DNA of 64,000 nucleotides from contig NC_068569.1 in NCBI RefSeq assembly GCF_025698545.1, forward strand, positions 25,172,001 through 25,236,000, given 5' to 3'. Both the position numbers and the translations under genes were made by a program. Positions 1 through 13,306 of the stretch are shown here, one piece after another. Positions within the stretch are counted from its first letter, which is position 1, and each line of letters starts with the position of its first letter. The notes beneath the pieces were generated by a model that worked only from the letters and a program-made list of their open reading frames with translations, did no database searches and had not been told where the DNA came from. The DNA comes from Gossypium raimondii. Its lineage: Eukaryota > Streptophyta > Magnoliopsida > Malvales > Malvaceae.

Positions 1-1799
1 AATTATTACATTCTCGATTAATAATTTAATATGGAACATTATAACCATATAAATTAATTAATTAATTTAATTTGATAACTCGTGCTAATTAATTGAACTT
101 ATTAGATTTATAAACTTCATAATTAATCATGTGAAAAATGTAAAATAAAGTAGGCATAAAAGTAACAATTATCTCTCTATAATAGTATGATGTTAAAGAT
201 ATATAACGGGCAAAATTTTAAGAGACAAATAAGACTATTATAGAGAGATGACTGTATCGTTCCGATCAAATTCTATAAATGTAAAAATTTATATAAATGA
301 ATAATGCAAAGATGAAAATGTGATGGCAGGCAAATATGATTATCTTTTTCCTTTTTTTCTTTTCTTTTTGTTCTCTATTTCCTTTCTCTCTCATTCTTTA
401 CGTAGCAAACAACCCCCACAACAATGAACCTTCATTGCTTACTTGTCCTTTTAAACAATGGTTGTAAATTTCCGATTAAAGCATCTCAAATAATTGGGGA
501 CAGATATTATATATACTAGCTGTTGTAATATATATATATAAAGGGAATTGTTTTAAAGCATGATTTGGCCTAAAACATATGGTTGGTTGAAATAGCCTCC
601 ACAAATCGAAACAATGTTCCTTGCAAATCCCACCCTACCCAACACACCGCCCACAAATAAATAAATAGAAAAAATATAAGGCATCCCTTCACTAAATATG
701 GAAGGTTACATGAATGAAAACTAAGTAAAGTATAAAGCTAAAGCACCTGCTGCATCCATTCCCTCCTTATGCTTTCATTCAATCATCTCTTTTTCAACAC
801 TATAATTGGTGTTTATTTTCATGCTCCTTAATTTGTATATGCATATATGCATAACCTTAAATCAAATAGATTATAAGTGTAACCATTCAACTGCTTGAAA
901 TCAAAGATTTAGTTGATATAATGTAATGTAGATTTAATACGTAAAATTTCGTGTAAATAAAGTCAAATATTATTTAAATTGAATTAGATAGGGTGATCAT
1001 GTACTGATTTTGGATATAACAATTTGAATCAATCTATGAGCGGATTGCTTGTAACTAATTAAATAAAAATATAAAAAATTAGAGGTTGAATTAGTAGAAT
1101 TAATTTTATATTTTTAAACTTTGTGATTTTTTAATTTTATTATTATCGGACCAATAGTTAAACTAGTTGAACCAAAACCGATAATCTAACAAATTCAACC
1201 ATCAATTTGATTATTAATACAAAATATAAAAGCATATTACATTATAAACTCGAAAAGAATCATAGGTCATTAGAATGAAACTTGAATTTTGATAATTTAT
1301 TAAGCATTCAACTTACAAATTACAAATAATTAATCTAAATACGAGATTATAAAAGATTAGGTAAATGATTCATAGAGATTTTTGTATTAGGAGTTAGATT
1401 ACAATTTGCTTCCTTTACTAAAAAAATGAGTAAATGAGTAAAGAAGCAATGTGTAACTCATATTGAGGTACATGAAATAATTTTAATAGTAGAAATTGAT
1501 GAAATTTTTAACAAAAGAGGTGTTTACTATTTGATCAAATGTATAATAATTAAATTGTTAATATTTTAAATAGAGAATAAAATGTAGTTTTAACTTTTTA
1601 ATATAAATAACATTTTTAAGCAGAAGATTAAGGGGTCAAAGACTTAATTAATATCATTTGAATCTACATCTTATGGGGGGAAATAGTCCAGATTGAATAT
1701 CTGCGTCAAAATTAGGGTGTGATATGCACATTTAAGAACCGAAAGAAAATGAGAAAAAGTAAGTGAGTTGAAAGTGAAAGTGGATGAAGTGGTCCATTG
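1..1799. other. AT-rich intergenic spacer
   Basis: No open frame with recognisable protein character and no structural RNA was seen. The stretch is AT-rich, with a short CT-rich tract near 340-400 and a TA microsatellite near 528-540. It may contain promoter or 3' flank of a gene beyond the left edge, but nothing here proves it. Confidence 0.6.
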
Positions 1800-2110
1800 A
1801 CGGGCAGATTAAATAAAAAAGAAAAAGTCTGCCTTTCCCATACCTCCATCGCATCGTTTGTATTTGTAGTCTACGATCACGCGCCGATGACGTGCCGGCT
1901 GAGAATCCAATTTTTGATTTGTGATGCCCAATAGCGCAAACAAAAGCAAGTGGGGAGGGTATGGGAAGTATCCAAGTGATTTGGGGTTAGTGGGCATCAC
2001 GTGCCACTTTCGTCGTGTGGTTGACACGAGTCACCGCCTTCAATGGGCCGATAGGAGTGGGTCCCGCTAGCCACACATGTGAAGAACCCGACCATCTCTC
2101 TCTATTTGTT
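1800..2110. other. GC-richer patch with CACGTG-type motifs, possible regulatory DNA
   Basis: This patch is clearly richer in G+C than its surroundings. It contains an ATCACGTGCC G-box-like motif near 1995-2005, GATGACGTGCCGG near 1886, a CCAAT box near 1905 and a CT-rich stretch at its right end. A 72-codon open frame on the - strand resembles no family I know and has no splice-linked partner, so I do not call it a gene. A promoter or 5' flank of a neighbouring gene is plausible but unproven. Confidence 0.3.
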
Positions 2111-3103
2111 TCCCGTGACTCCTGCTAAAAGTTAAGCAAAGGATTGGGGGACTTCGATATTGCTAGCAAGGTTTGACTTAATTACGTATTGAAAACATTA
2201 AAGTATAAAAAATAATAGTCTCAAATAAAAAATAATTTAATTATTATTAATTCCAAAAATAAACAAGTGAAAGCGTTGTCATTTTTTTCATCCAATTTTG
2301 TAAGAAAGGAAATAAAATATTGGAGATGAAAGGTCAGCCCTGACGTGTCCCTTTCGTTGTGCTTTTTTAGGAGAAGATGCTTCTTTCTTTTCTTGGATCC
2401 ACACATCATGCTGTGCCCTTTAAATCTGAAGGTCCTAATTCAAATTAGACATTTTAATAAAGAATTAAATTGGTGATATTGAAAATACTTACTTTAAATG
2501 AATTAAAAGTTAAATTATGATAAAAGAATTTTGCACGTGTAACTTAGTTAAACAAATGGGATCACCGGAATCACATGGAATATATGAAAAATAAATAAAT
2601 TTATGTCAAGATCAATTTTAGTGATGGTGAAAAAATGAAAATGAAATTATAAGTAGAGCAAAATGATTTGGTGTGTATCTCTCCATGCCTTTTCTAAGCA
2701 TCATTACTTCAATCCAAAACTGGATATTTCTGTCCACAAACTCATACCCTTCAATTTTCTTTATATAATACTAAATCATTATTATCAAGTTACATGTTTG
2801 TTTAATTTTGGATAGTTATTTATAAAAATAATTATATTTTTAATATAAAATTTAAATTATTGAATTTATTTCTTTACTAATTAAGTAGGTCACTAAAACA
2901 ACTTTTTTAGAAAAAAGTATCAGTTTTTTATTAAATTAATTTATAAATTCATAAACTCGTAATTTAGCTTGAGCTTTTTATGTTTAATATTTTCTTATAT
3001 CATAAATAAATATTAATTTTAATAATGTCAACAATTCTTAAAAACTATAACATTTTAATCAAATTCAAATATCTGAGCTAACCAATGATATTGTAAAAGT
3101 TAA
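2111..3103. other. AT-rich intergenic spacer
   Basis: No gene, RNA or transposon boundary was recognised here. A few short open frames are AT-driven. Confidence 0.5.
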
Positions 3104-4338
3104 TGTAACATCCCCAAAATTTCTATAGTCTTGAACAGTGATAAATAAACAATAGACCAATAAGAATGTGAGAAAACCATAAATTATCAGTGTTACGAGA
3201 CAATGGGGCAATGAGAAAAGTCTATATACGGAAAGAAATCAATTTAAGGTATTTGACTAGGTTGTAAGAAAGTGAAAAGTATTGGGACCAAAGTAAAAAA
3301 GTTAAATGATTGAAATATTGAGGCAAGTGAATTAACGATGATTTGAAATTAAGAGGTAATTTGACAAATAAGGGCAACAAATAAAAGATGCTATAAGTGG
3401 AAGGTAATTTATGAGATTAACACTGATATTAATTGATAAGTAGTATTGTTAAATAAAAAAGGTAAAAAGATTACGTGTGCTAAAAGGGATTAATTTGTAA
3501 ATCTGATAAATAATAGAAATGTTAAGAAAATCTCTAGTTCTACTTACTAAGCTTGCAAAAGCTTAACGCGTGTTTTATACCCTTAAGTAAAGAGAAGCGG
3601 TTAAAAGACTCATTGGATAGGCTACATCTCATCATATCAACACATTAGTGGACCCAAGAAAAGGGTAAACTTTTATTCTCCATTGATTCAGTAAATGGCA
3701 TGTACCTAGGTGAGTGTTTGGTTAAAAAGGTGTTAGAGTGACTAATTTGAATAAGTGTGAAACTTATTAGAAATTACACGAAATGTTTTATATCAGTAGT
3801 GTATTAGAATACGAGATATCGAGATTAAAATTGTATTTTTGTTAAGTAATTTAAATTGGTTTAAGTTATCAAGTAAACAAGGGCTAAAACTGGAAAAATA
3901 TGAATGACTAAGCTGGTTAATAGACCCTAGAGTCCTAGAAATGATAGAACCTCGATTGGTACTAGGGCAAAGTATTGATTTTTAAGTGAAAGTGTCGATA
4001 CCTTGGGTATTTTTCTTGAAATTTTCAACTTCAAAGCTCAAAACAGTATAGATACAACATAGGGTATTAATACCTAAGCTAAAGCATCGATACCTTAGTG
4101 GTAGTATTGATACCTGAGCCCTATTTTGTGTAAAATGTGACCCTGAAACAATCTTTTACAAAAAAAATTTACCTGTGTTGGTCCAATACGATTGTGCTAT
4201 GAAAATAACATAATAATAAGTTTAAAATATGAGCAAAAAATGGTACGGATAAAATGATTTAGCCAAGACTTCTCTGGCACTCAAATGTAGCATTTCTATA
4301 TCTGACTTGGTAGTCGGGTTGGGTATAGGGGTGTTACA
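3104..4338. mobile_element. Solo LTR, TGTAACATCCCC...GGGGTGTTACA type
   Basis: The element starts with TGTAACATCCCC and ends with GGGGTGTTACA, an inverted terminal match typical of plant LTRs (TG...CA). It is flanked by GTTAA (3099-3103) and GTTGA (4339-4343), a 5-bp target duplication with one transition. It is about 1.24 kb long, has no coding region, and no primer-binding site lies just outside it, so it is read as a solo LTR from LTR-LTR recombination. A cluster of short palindromes (GATACC/GGTATC; perfect GGTATTAATACC at 4063-4074) lies at about 3990-4130. Confidence 0.72.
3990..4135. repeat. Palindrome cluster GATACC/GGTATC inside the solo LTR
   Basis: Repeated GATACC and GGTATY words are arranged so that neighbouring copies can pair. 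The clearest case is the 12-bp perfect palindrome GGTATTAATACC at 4063-4074. Others are GATACCTTGGGTATT near 4000-4013 and the pair of GATACC words near 4092 and 4117. Confidence 0.55.
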
Positions 4339-4518
4339 GTTGAAGTGCCTAAGTATGTCAAAAAGTTTGAAGCATAAAGATTAAATCTTAAAGTTAAGCG
4401 TAATATTGGGAACCAAATTAGAAATTGACCATTATTATATAATCTATACAAAAACAAAAGGGTAGACAAGTGCCAGACAAGGGCTATGCCACTTTGTCAT
4501 GTTCATAGTTTTTTTTTG

Positions 4519-5975
4519 GCTTAATTCACAATTTCAACCCTGACTCACTTTGGTACCTAAACTTTTTTGTCTTAATGGTACCTAAAGTATTAATCACTTC
4601 CCTATTTGGTACCTAAAGTATGCCTCCGTTATATTTTTTACTCCATTTTTTGACAGACAATAAAAAGTATCTTATACCAATCACAAACTGCCATGGCATC
4701 TTTATAGAAAAACAAATATTTTTTATTAAATGTATATACATTAAAAAATATAAAAGAGAAATATATATATATATAATTTCAAAGATATATATATTAAACC
4801 TAGAAGAAAAAACATATAAATTATAAAATTTGTAAAATAAAATTTACAAAAATACAATAATTGAAAATAAATTACTTGAAATTAATAATATTATTAAAAT
4901 GTAAAAGTTTGTAAAAATTATAAATATAATTGTAAAAATAATCTGAAAAATAATTTTTATGAAATTCTAAAATATATAATTCTAGAATTCTAAAAGGTAT
5001 TTAAATTTCAAGTTTTTTTTGCAATTACTTGAAATTTATTTTAAATTTTTATAATATTTTTCAATTTTATATATTATTTTGAATTTTAAAATTTAAAATT
5101 ATATATTTTAGAATTTTATGAAAAAATATTTTAAACTTATATATATTATATATGATTTTTTTACATTTTAATCAATATAATATATGATATTTTAAAAATA
5201 AAAAAGGTTACATGGTGTATTCTAATAGTGCCATATGGCCGGTCAACATTGGTCAACTCTCGTAAATAATACACTTTTGAATTTGACCGATCATTGATGG
5301 GGTGTTGACGGGCCACGTGGCACTATTAGAATACATCACATGCCTTTTTTATATTTTTTAAATATTATATATATTATATTGATTAAAATTAAAAAAAATC
5401 ATAAGTTTTAAAATATTTTTTCATAAAATTCTAAAATATATAATCATAAATTTTAAAAATTCAAAATAATATACAAAAACTAAAAATGTTATAAAATTAA
5501 AAGGTATCTAAATTTTAAGTAATTAAAAAACTTAAAATTTAAATAATTTTCAAATTTTATTATTATATTTTAGAATTTTATAAAAAATATTTTTAAACTT
5601 TTTTAGAACTTTTTTTACAATTTTTATGATTTTTACAATTCGTTTACATTTTTCTTAATAATATTATTAATTTCAACTAATTTATTTTCAATTATCGTAA
5701 TTTTTTGTAAATTTTATTTTTATAATTTTTATGTTTCTTTTCAAGATAATATATATTTGACTTTTATATATTTATTTCTACTTTTATATATTTTTAATGT
5801 GTATGTATATTTAATAAAAGAGAATATTTATTTTTACATAAAGATGTCACGTGGTGCTTTGTGATTGCCCATAATATTTTTTAATGTTTGTAAACAAATG
5901 GACTAAAAAGTATAACCGAAGCATATAATAAGTACTAAATTGAGACAAAAAATTTAAATTGTAAATTAAAAAATG
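4519..5975. mobile_element. Long inverted-repeat (foldback) element, non-coding
   Basis: The two halves are near reverse complements. The left arm (about 4519-5255) contains GGTACCTAAAGTATGCCTCCG and an arm-tip block around AATAGTGCCATATGGCC. The right arm (about 5300-5975) carries the matching blocks in inverse order, including GGCACTATTAGAATACATCA and a terminal TTTACAATTTAA mirror. A spacer of about 45 bp separates them. The right end has lost roughly 25 bp relative to the left. The interior is extremely AT-rich and codes for nothing. Boundaries are good to about 10 bp and no clear target duplication was found. The same family recurs at 62.9-63.6 kb. Confidence 0.7.
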
Positions 5976-6200
5976 AGTATCTTCTTCTTTTTCACCTAAA
6001 AGATCATATTATTGTTAAAAAGACCTATGACCTTTCTATCTTTAGACACTTGTTAACATACAAAGTCCTATGACCTTATTTGATACATGATTATATAGAA
6101 AAGACCCACTTTTAACTTTTCCATTATAAATATTTTTTTGGACACTTCTAAGCATATAAAGTCGTATGACCTTATAGTTATAGATATTATAATATTAGAG

Positions 6201-6469
6201 AATATTTAATGCACTGTTGGTGCATGAGTGTCATGCATTATCGGTGAATAATAGATAATAAATCATCATTAAATAAAATAAAAAATAGCGGAGGACTTAA
6301 AACTAAACACTAATAATTTTAATTAAACATAAGTAAATAATTAATTAATTAATTAAAATTATTAGTATTTATTTACAAGTCCATATTTTTATTTAATTTA
6401 ATTGATGATGTGTCATGTTATTTCATTGACAGAGTATGAGACTTATGCATCCACGATGCATTAAATATT
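6201..6469. mobile_element. Short foldback MITE
   Basis: The ends are inverted copies: AATATTTAATGCA at the left and TGCATTAAATATT at the right, and the similarity runs inward (GGTGCATGAGT against GACTTATGCATCC). The centre is a self-complementary AATTAATTAATT tract. The element is 269 bp and has no coding capacity. The target duplication is unclear. Confidence 0.65.
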
Positions 6470-7136
6470 ATTCCTTATAAGATATTATAAAATAAATTAA
6501 TATTATTGTAGATTTTAAAAATCAAGGATTTGATATACAATATATTATTACTGAATTAGTGCATTGAAATTTAAAAAAAAGATTAGGTCCTTTAAGACGA
6601 AAAATCAATTTTTTCTTTGTAATTCTGTCATTGTGTTTTTTTTTCTTTGAATTGCTAATAATTAATGTAAAATATAGTAGATCATTTGCTCAAGTCAATC
6701 ACCTTAATTAAAAAAGAGAGAATGAAGAGGAGTTTGCCCTACCTATAATTGAGGGGCTACCTTGTCCAAATGGATTGTCTCGTTCAAACTACAACCTTCT
6801 CAGATCTTGAAGTGAAATAGATGGACTAAAAATGTTTGTTTTATAATTTTTTTAACTAAATAAAAACATGATTAAGTACCAGAGAAGTCATACAAAGCTT
6901 CACCTAATCAAGGGTGAAGCCAAAATTTTATTTTAGGGGTCAAAATAAAACTAATTTATTTAGGGAGGTCTAAAAGCATAAAACTAGTATTAAAAAAGAC
7001 TTAAACTAAATTATAATTTTATATGAAGGATTAAAATAACAATTTAATTATTTAAACCAATTTAGAGGCAGGGGACAACACCCCTACATCTAATTAAAAT
7101 TTTGCACATTAGCAAGGACCTTTCATCAAAACTTGT
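6470..7136. other. AT-rich spacer with a degenerate dispersed repeat
   Basis: No gene was seen. The piece at about 6900-7100 (phrases such as GGGGTCAAAATAAAAC and GGGGACAACACCCC) looks like a decayed dispersed repeat, but I could not fix its ends. Confidence 0.4.
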
Positions 7137-7416
7137 TGTAACACCCCAAACCCGGCCTAGAACGACCAAGTTTTAGAGGTCACATTGGCTACCAAGATGA
7201 CTCGAAATAAAATGTCATACAAATTTCTCAAAAACATTTCGAAAACCTCTTTTGCTCATATTTCAAGAAGTTGTTAGAACCTTTACTTTAGACTATACAA
7301 TTAGTAACCTGATTGACACTATTTTTTTTTTTTGATATCGCAGTTTCTGAAGTGAACAACAGACTTAAAGTTAAATGTTAGATCATGGAAACATTAGGCT
7401 ATTCGAAGTCGAAAAC

Positions 7417-10400
7417 TGTAACACCTCTAACCCAAATTCGTCGCCGGAACAGGGTTACGGAGCATTACTGGAGTTTACAATTTAAATACGATCATTTTTC
7501 AACTTTTCAAAATTTTTCTTAGAAGTAGGGGACACATGCCCGTGTCTCTACTCGTGTGAACGGAAATAGGTCATTATTAAACAAAATACCTATACATGCC
7601 ACTATATTCAAAATCCAATCATTTGAACATACCGATATAAACAATGGATAGTGTGATATATCTCCGACAAGCTTCCAACCCAAATCGAGCTTCGGATAAT
7701 CTGTAGGGTAAATAAAAACAAATACGTAAGCAATGAATGCTTAGTAAGCTCGTGTAGTCTTTAATCATACTAGTTCATTTAAAATATATAAAATCTATAC
7801 ATATCAAGGATAACCCAATATTGATATCACAATACTCATGAAACTATATTCATCAGAATTCCACAGTATCACTTAAATATATTATTCGAAGCTTAGTAGG
7901 ATTTTAAATAACTCTAATATTTCATAATTTCTTTTGTCAAATACAATATAATCAATAAACATACTTCCTTCAGATCGATATCAATAATAATCTATAAATC
8001 TTTCAATTCAAACACATAAGTCTCTTACCATTTCTTACTGAATCGTAGAACGGCTTACGGATATGAGTACATAGTTCTTTTTGTGCCATAGTACAACTAT
8101 GGTCTTACACATGCATTGCCATGTCCCTGCAATGATCTTACATTTGGAGTGCCATAACTCAGTTATGGTCTTATCCATCAATTCATCGTTTTCCACAGAA
8201 CGATTATACTCAATCCCATGTTCAATCTAAACTGAGTATTAAATTCGATAATATATTTCCAATAACTGTTCAATTTGGCTTTTATTAGTTAATATCATAT
8301 ACTATCACATTGAGCCATTATTTATCTCATGAATATTTAGTTCATGTTTTCATTTCACATTTTCATATTCAATTCACCTTTTCAAATTATATTCCACAAT
8401 CATGTTTCTTTCAATAGCTCAATTGTTTCATTTCGTTCGATTTAGCTTTTTATTTAATTACCCCTATTAACAGACTCGGGCTTTGACGGATATGTGGATT
8501 CCAACCAAACACACCAGTACGACACATTGTGCCTAAAATGGTACATAGTACCGATCGAGAATCAAGAATTGTGATAAAGAATAAGATATTCAACACACAA
8601 AGTGTTGAATCATAATGATAACGATAACGATTTCGACACACAAAGTGTCGAATCGGTAACAGTAATAGTAGTCGGCACGTAAGTGCCTAATTAGTAATTA
8701 GTAACAGTATTCAACACACAAAGTGCTGAATCTGAAACAGTAATGGTAACAGTATTCGACACACAAAGTGCCGAATCGGTAACAGTAATGGTAACAGCAT
8801 TCAACACACAAAGTGTCGAATCGTAATAAGATAACGATGTCGGCACATAAGTGTCGATCAAGAATCAATAACGGTAGCGATAATGATATTCAACACACAA
8901 AGTCTTTGAATCAGAATATAATGGTAACGATGATTCGACACACAAAGTGCCGAATCGATGCTGATAACGATGGTTGGCACATAAGTGCCCGATCGATGTT
9001 TCGACAAAAACCCGTACTCTTCCATATCCTATGGCATGCCAATTATATCCGACTAGCCTGACTAGTTAATAGGGTATTTAGTTCATTTTTCAGTACAATT
9101 TCCATATTAGTTCAGTATCAATTATAATTCCTTATTTCAATTAGCTTCACAGTATTGCAGTAATTCATTACTTCAGTAAATTCACAGTTCAATGCAGTAG
9201 ACATAACAATATTCAGTAACTTCACAATTCAACTTAGTACTCAAAACAATATTCAATATTCCATAATCCAGTTCAGTATCGGTCTCAATTTCAATACCCA
9301 ATCATAAATTTATCACTCTACTAAACACTTACCTTAAAATACTTACCACACATAATTAGTAAATTAAACACATAATAATTATAAAGTTTGAATTCTAGTG
9401 ATACAAACACATATTTCTTATTCAATTCAATTTTCTAAATTCAGTTCAATACTAACACATATACATATATATTTTCATCACCAAATAACATTCACTTTAA
9501 TCAAAATTGTATAGAATATAGTTCATATGAACTTACCAGGCTAAATGCGAAAATACCAAAATTCGGGACATTTTGGTAATTTTTATTTTCCTCGAACTTC
9601 CACCCAATCTTGATCTAAATTAATATTTCATTCAATTTATTAATTTAAATAATAATAAAATTCATTTCATGCAATTTGGTCACTTTTTGACATTTTACAA
9701 AATTACCCTAAAAATTTTACTTTTATTCAATTTAGTCCTTGAACCTAAAACATGTAAATTAGCTATTTTTAAAATAAAATCATATTAGATGAATGTTCAC
9801 ATATATTTTCCTCCTCCTCCACTCCATTCGACACCCTTGATATATACAGAATACCACTATTTACTTGTTTACTCATAACAAGCTTTTCACTTGAGTCATA
9901 GTCACTAAATTAATTATATCTTAAGCTACAGAACTCCGAATTGAGATACGTAAATTTTATCTGAAACTAGACTCACATATATTCTTACCATAAAAATTTT
10001 AGAATTTTTGGTTTATCAAATAAGTACAATTTATTATTTAAAGTCATCCCTATTCTGCTGTCTGACAGTTTTGACCCTTCTTCACTAAAATTTAGTTATC
10101 TCATCATACGGGATTCGGATGATGTTACCGTTTGTTTATATTGAAAATATACTCATTAAGGGTTTTAAGCATATAAATTTTAACCCTAATTATTTTTCTC
10201 CAATTTTTGATGATTTTCAAAAGTCAGAACAAGGGAACCCTAATTCATTCTGACATTGTCTCACAAAATTCATTATATCTCATGATTTACAATTCCATTA
10301 CTTACACAATTTCTTCTATGAGAAAGTATACTTAATAGGATTTAATTCCATATTTATTCATCCTCTAATTCAATTTCTACAATTTTGATAAATTTTCAAA

Positions 10401-11444
10401 GTCGACTACTAGTGTTGTCTCAAAACTATTTTAGTGTAAAATGTTGATAACTAAATTTATAACACCTTCCTTTCCTTTCTCTTCAATATTTTCCATCACT
10501 TTCTCTTATTTTCCTTTACTAACATAACAAGAATATAGAACCTTATATAATGAAACTCTTCATTAACATTAATTTCCTACTTTTTAATAATATCAAACTC
10601 AAAAGTATATTGAAATCTTGATGTTCTTACCTTGTGCTATTGATTTCAATATTTAACTTGACTTTCTCTATTCTTCAGCTTCTATTTCTTGAATCTAACT
10701 TTATATTCTAGCTCCCCATAATCTCCTTATCAATATTCTCTCTTGGTGGCTATGGAAATTTCTTTGATTTCTAAGTGAAAATGGTGAATTTTTTGTGGGA
10801 GGACCAAATTGTAAAGAAAAGAAAGTTTTTTTCTTTCTTTTCTCTTCATACGTTAGATGCATGGGAAGAAGATGATTCTTCATCTTCCTTTTCTTATATA
10901 TATATACTAAATAAATTAATAATAAAATATTATTTAAAAATCAAATTAAAATATTAATAAACTAATATTTAATTAATTAATTAATCTTAAATATCACCAA
11001 CATCATCATTGCCTTCTAGATTTTTCTATCCTTCTAATTGACCATTTTGCCCTTCATGATATTTTAAAATTTCATCATTGAGTCATCACTCAATTTGGTA
11101 AAATTACGATTTAGTCCCTCATAATTCTCCACTTGTTCAATTTAGTTCTTATTCATCCATTTTCCTTAGTTTCTAGATCATTCCACCCTTAAAATATTTG
11201 CACTATTGATCCTTTTACTTTTTCATATTTACACTTCAACCCCTCAAATTTTAAGTATTTATTCTTGGGCAACAAAACTTTTATCACTTTTACGAAATAG
11301 TCATTTCTTGCATTAATATGTCATAATATACTTCCCAATGTTGACACAAATTAAAATTTCCCTTTTTTCCACTTTATTTCCTTATTTTACTATATCAAGG
11401 ATACTATCTTACTTTCTTACTATAGAAATTTTCGGGGTAATACA
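7417..11444. mobile_element. Nested 4.0-kb LTR-type element (solo LTR or non-autonomous) with perfect 5-bp duplication
   Basis: It begins TGTAACACCTCTAACCC and ends GGGGTAATACA. AAAAC is found immediately before (7412-7416) and after (11445-11449), a perfect 5-bp target duplication inside the host LTR. No gag, pol or primer-binding site was found, and no internal repeat of the ends was seen, so I read it as one very long LTR. A hairpin cluster occupies about 8580-9000. The right third is CT-rich with phrases such as CAATTTGGTAAAATTACGA, common in Malvaceae Ty3-type LTRs (from memory). Confidence 0.72.
8580..9005. repeat. Cluster of about ten short hairpins with covarying stems
   Basis: A unit of stem, loop ACAAA and inverse stem recurs about every 45-90 bp. 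Stems seen include ATTCAACAC/GTGTTGAAT, TTCGACAC/GTGTCGAA and ATTCGACAC/GTGCCGAAT. A second type reads TCGGCAC-ATA-AGTGYC. Spacers carry imperfect GGTAACAGTAATGGTAAC repeats. Several base changes in the left stem are matched by changes in the right stem; others leave one mismatch. No reading frame is conserved across units. Confidence 0.8.
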
Positions 11445-12470
11445 AAAACCCTATATCGCAGAGCATTTAAAATTTATTTACAATCCAACTGAATCAAATC
11501 AAAGTACTTTAGTAAACTTAATTAAATTCAAACCCAAACGTAACACACTGAGATACTCCGATTTGCTGAGTCTGAGACCTAAGCACATGGTTTACCTGAA
11601 AGGAGAGAACCAAGAGAGTGAACTACTAAAGCCTAGTGTGATTCCTAAAACAAACGTAATTAAGCAGTGTTAAACGAAAGTTCAAACACTCGAAAATCTT
11701 AACAGTTCATTATAACTAAACACATTGTATAATTGAATTGATACACAAATATCATTATATGACGTATAGATAATATACAATCAGATACAGAATAAATGCA
11801 ATGAATTTCCACCTATCCAACCGCTACACACTATCTCCATCCCTCCAATCACACCAAATAGGGTTCCTTAGACCCTTTCATCCTCTACACACTAGTTTTG
11901 GGTTATGGTAGACCCATCCAACCAAAACAAACCGTTATGTGGTCGTTTGCCACTTGAATTATTGCGGTTTTATCACCAAATCAAATGATGCAGTTAAATT
12001 GCCAAATCAAACTTCATTCACTTTATACTCAGATCCTAGTCACTAATGCAAATGCAAACAATAGAATTAATACATAGGTTCATAATAAATCACAATCATT
12101 TTTCGATAACAGAATTAGTATAGATATTCAAAATCAGACATAAATATTTCGAATCACAAAGTCAATACAGATATATATAGAATCGAACATACTCGTATGC
12201 GGATACAGAATAACAGAATGACATTGTACACAATTTCCATTTAACATATCCATGCATTTACATATTCCAAATTCAGAATCTCACAGTAAACAGATTAAAT
12301 ATTATAAATATGTATTCTTATTCACATTTGAGGGGTGACACGCCCCCTGAACAAACCTTCCTCTAATATAATTAGTGTCCTAACCACTTTTACAGAGGCT
12401 TAAACAGGTTAGGAATCACTCGGGGACCAAAAAGAAATAATTTGTAAAAAGGTGCAAAAACTACAAAAAT
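11445..12470 (-). other. Right part of the host LTR, upstream of its palindrome cluster
   Basis: This is continuation of the LTR interrupted at 7417. It aligns by eye with about 26400-27470 of the related LTR: a TGAGACCT...GAGAGTGAAC segment and CCAATCACACC followed by CTACACAC. The 111-codon open frame starting at 11338 crosses the nested-element junction at 11444/11445 and is not a gene. Confidence 0.6.
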
Positions 12471-12795
12471 AGGGCCACACGGTTGTGTGGAGGGGTCCAG
12501 ACTGTGTGATAGGGCACATGGCCATGTGATTGAGGGACACGCCTATGTGAACAGGTCGTGTAGCTCACAATCAAATTTAAGTGCATAGGTGACATGCCCG
12601 TGTGGAGGACATATATAGTTGTGTGAGCAGGCCGTGTAATTCACTGTCAATTTTCCTAACAGAGGTCAGACGGTTGTGTGGCTAGCCCGTATGACCCACC
12701 TTAGACCGTGTGATTGAAATTTACCAAACTTTTTAAACGACACACGGTCGTGTGGACCACTTGTGTGCAGCACACGCCCGTGTAGTAAAAAAAAA
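12470..12795. repeat. Cluster of CACACGG-CCGTGTG type palindromes
   Basis: Many copies of a GTGTG/CACAC inverted motif with a GG/CC core occur here, for example CCACACGGTTGTGTGG near 12475, ACACGGTCGTGTGG near 12743 and CACACGCCCGTGTAG near 12770. They are interspersed with single arms such as GACATGCCCGTGTGG. The same motif cluster occupies the matching position in the related LTRs. Confidence 0.75.
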
Positions 12796-13306
12796 CCACC
12801 CCAAAACTGCTACAAACCCAAAAATTCAACCACAATTTACCCCCAACCCAAATAGTTTAATTATACACACTTAAAAGACGATCCTGATGCACAAATAATT
12901 AACCGACGTCCCTTGACAAACCAATCTGGTACTCAATCACACGAATATACAAAGATTACAAAAATTTCCCGATTGTAACAAGATAAAACAATTTGAAGAC
13001 AATTGACTAAAACACAAACAAATTGTACTTACCTGTTTCCCTCCTATATTCCTGATTTAACGAACAACAAGCGAACAACGAAAACTTGTAGAACATAAAT
13101 GGGCAATCGATTTGGAACAAACAAAAGAAAAAACTAAAGAACAAGGAGGAAGAAAAATAAAAAAATGAAGTGAAAGAGAGTGATGGAACGTGAGGGAAGT
13201 TAATTTTAGAAACTTTTAATAAAATAAGAATGAGAATAAGAATAAAATAAAAGATAAAATTTAAGGAAACCTCAATATCAAAAATAATTTCACTTACACA
13301 TAATAA

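Noticed and set aside
8813..9061. 82-codon + strand frame
   Set aside because: Runs through the hairpin array of the nested LTR; repeats differ in frame and length.
11338..11673. 111-codon + strand open frame
   Set aside because: It crosses the junction between the nested 4.0-kb element and its host LTR at 11444/11445, so it is an accident of insertion.
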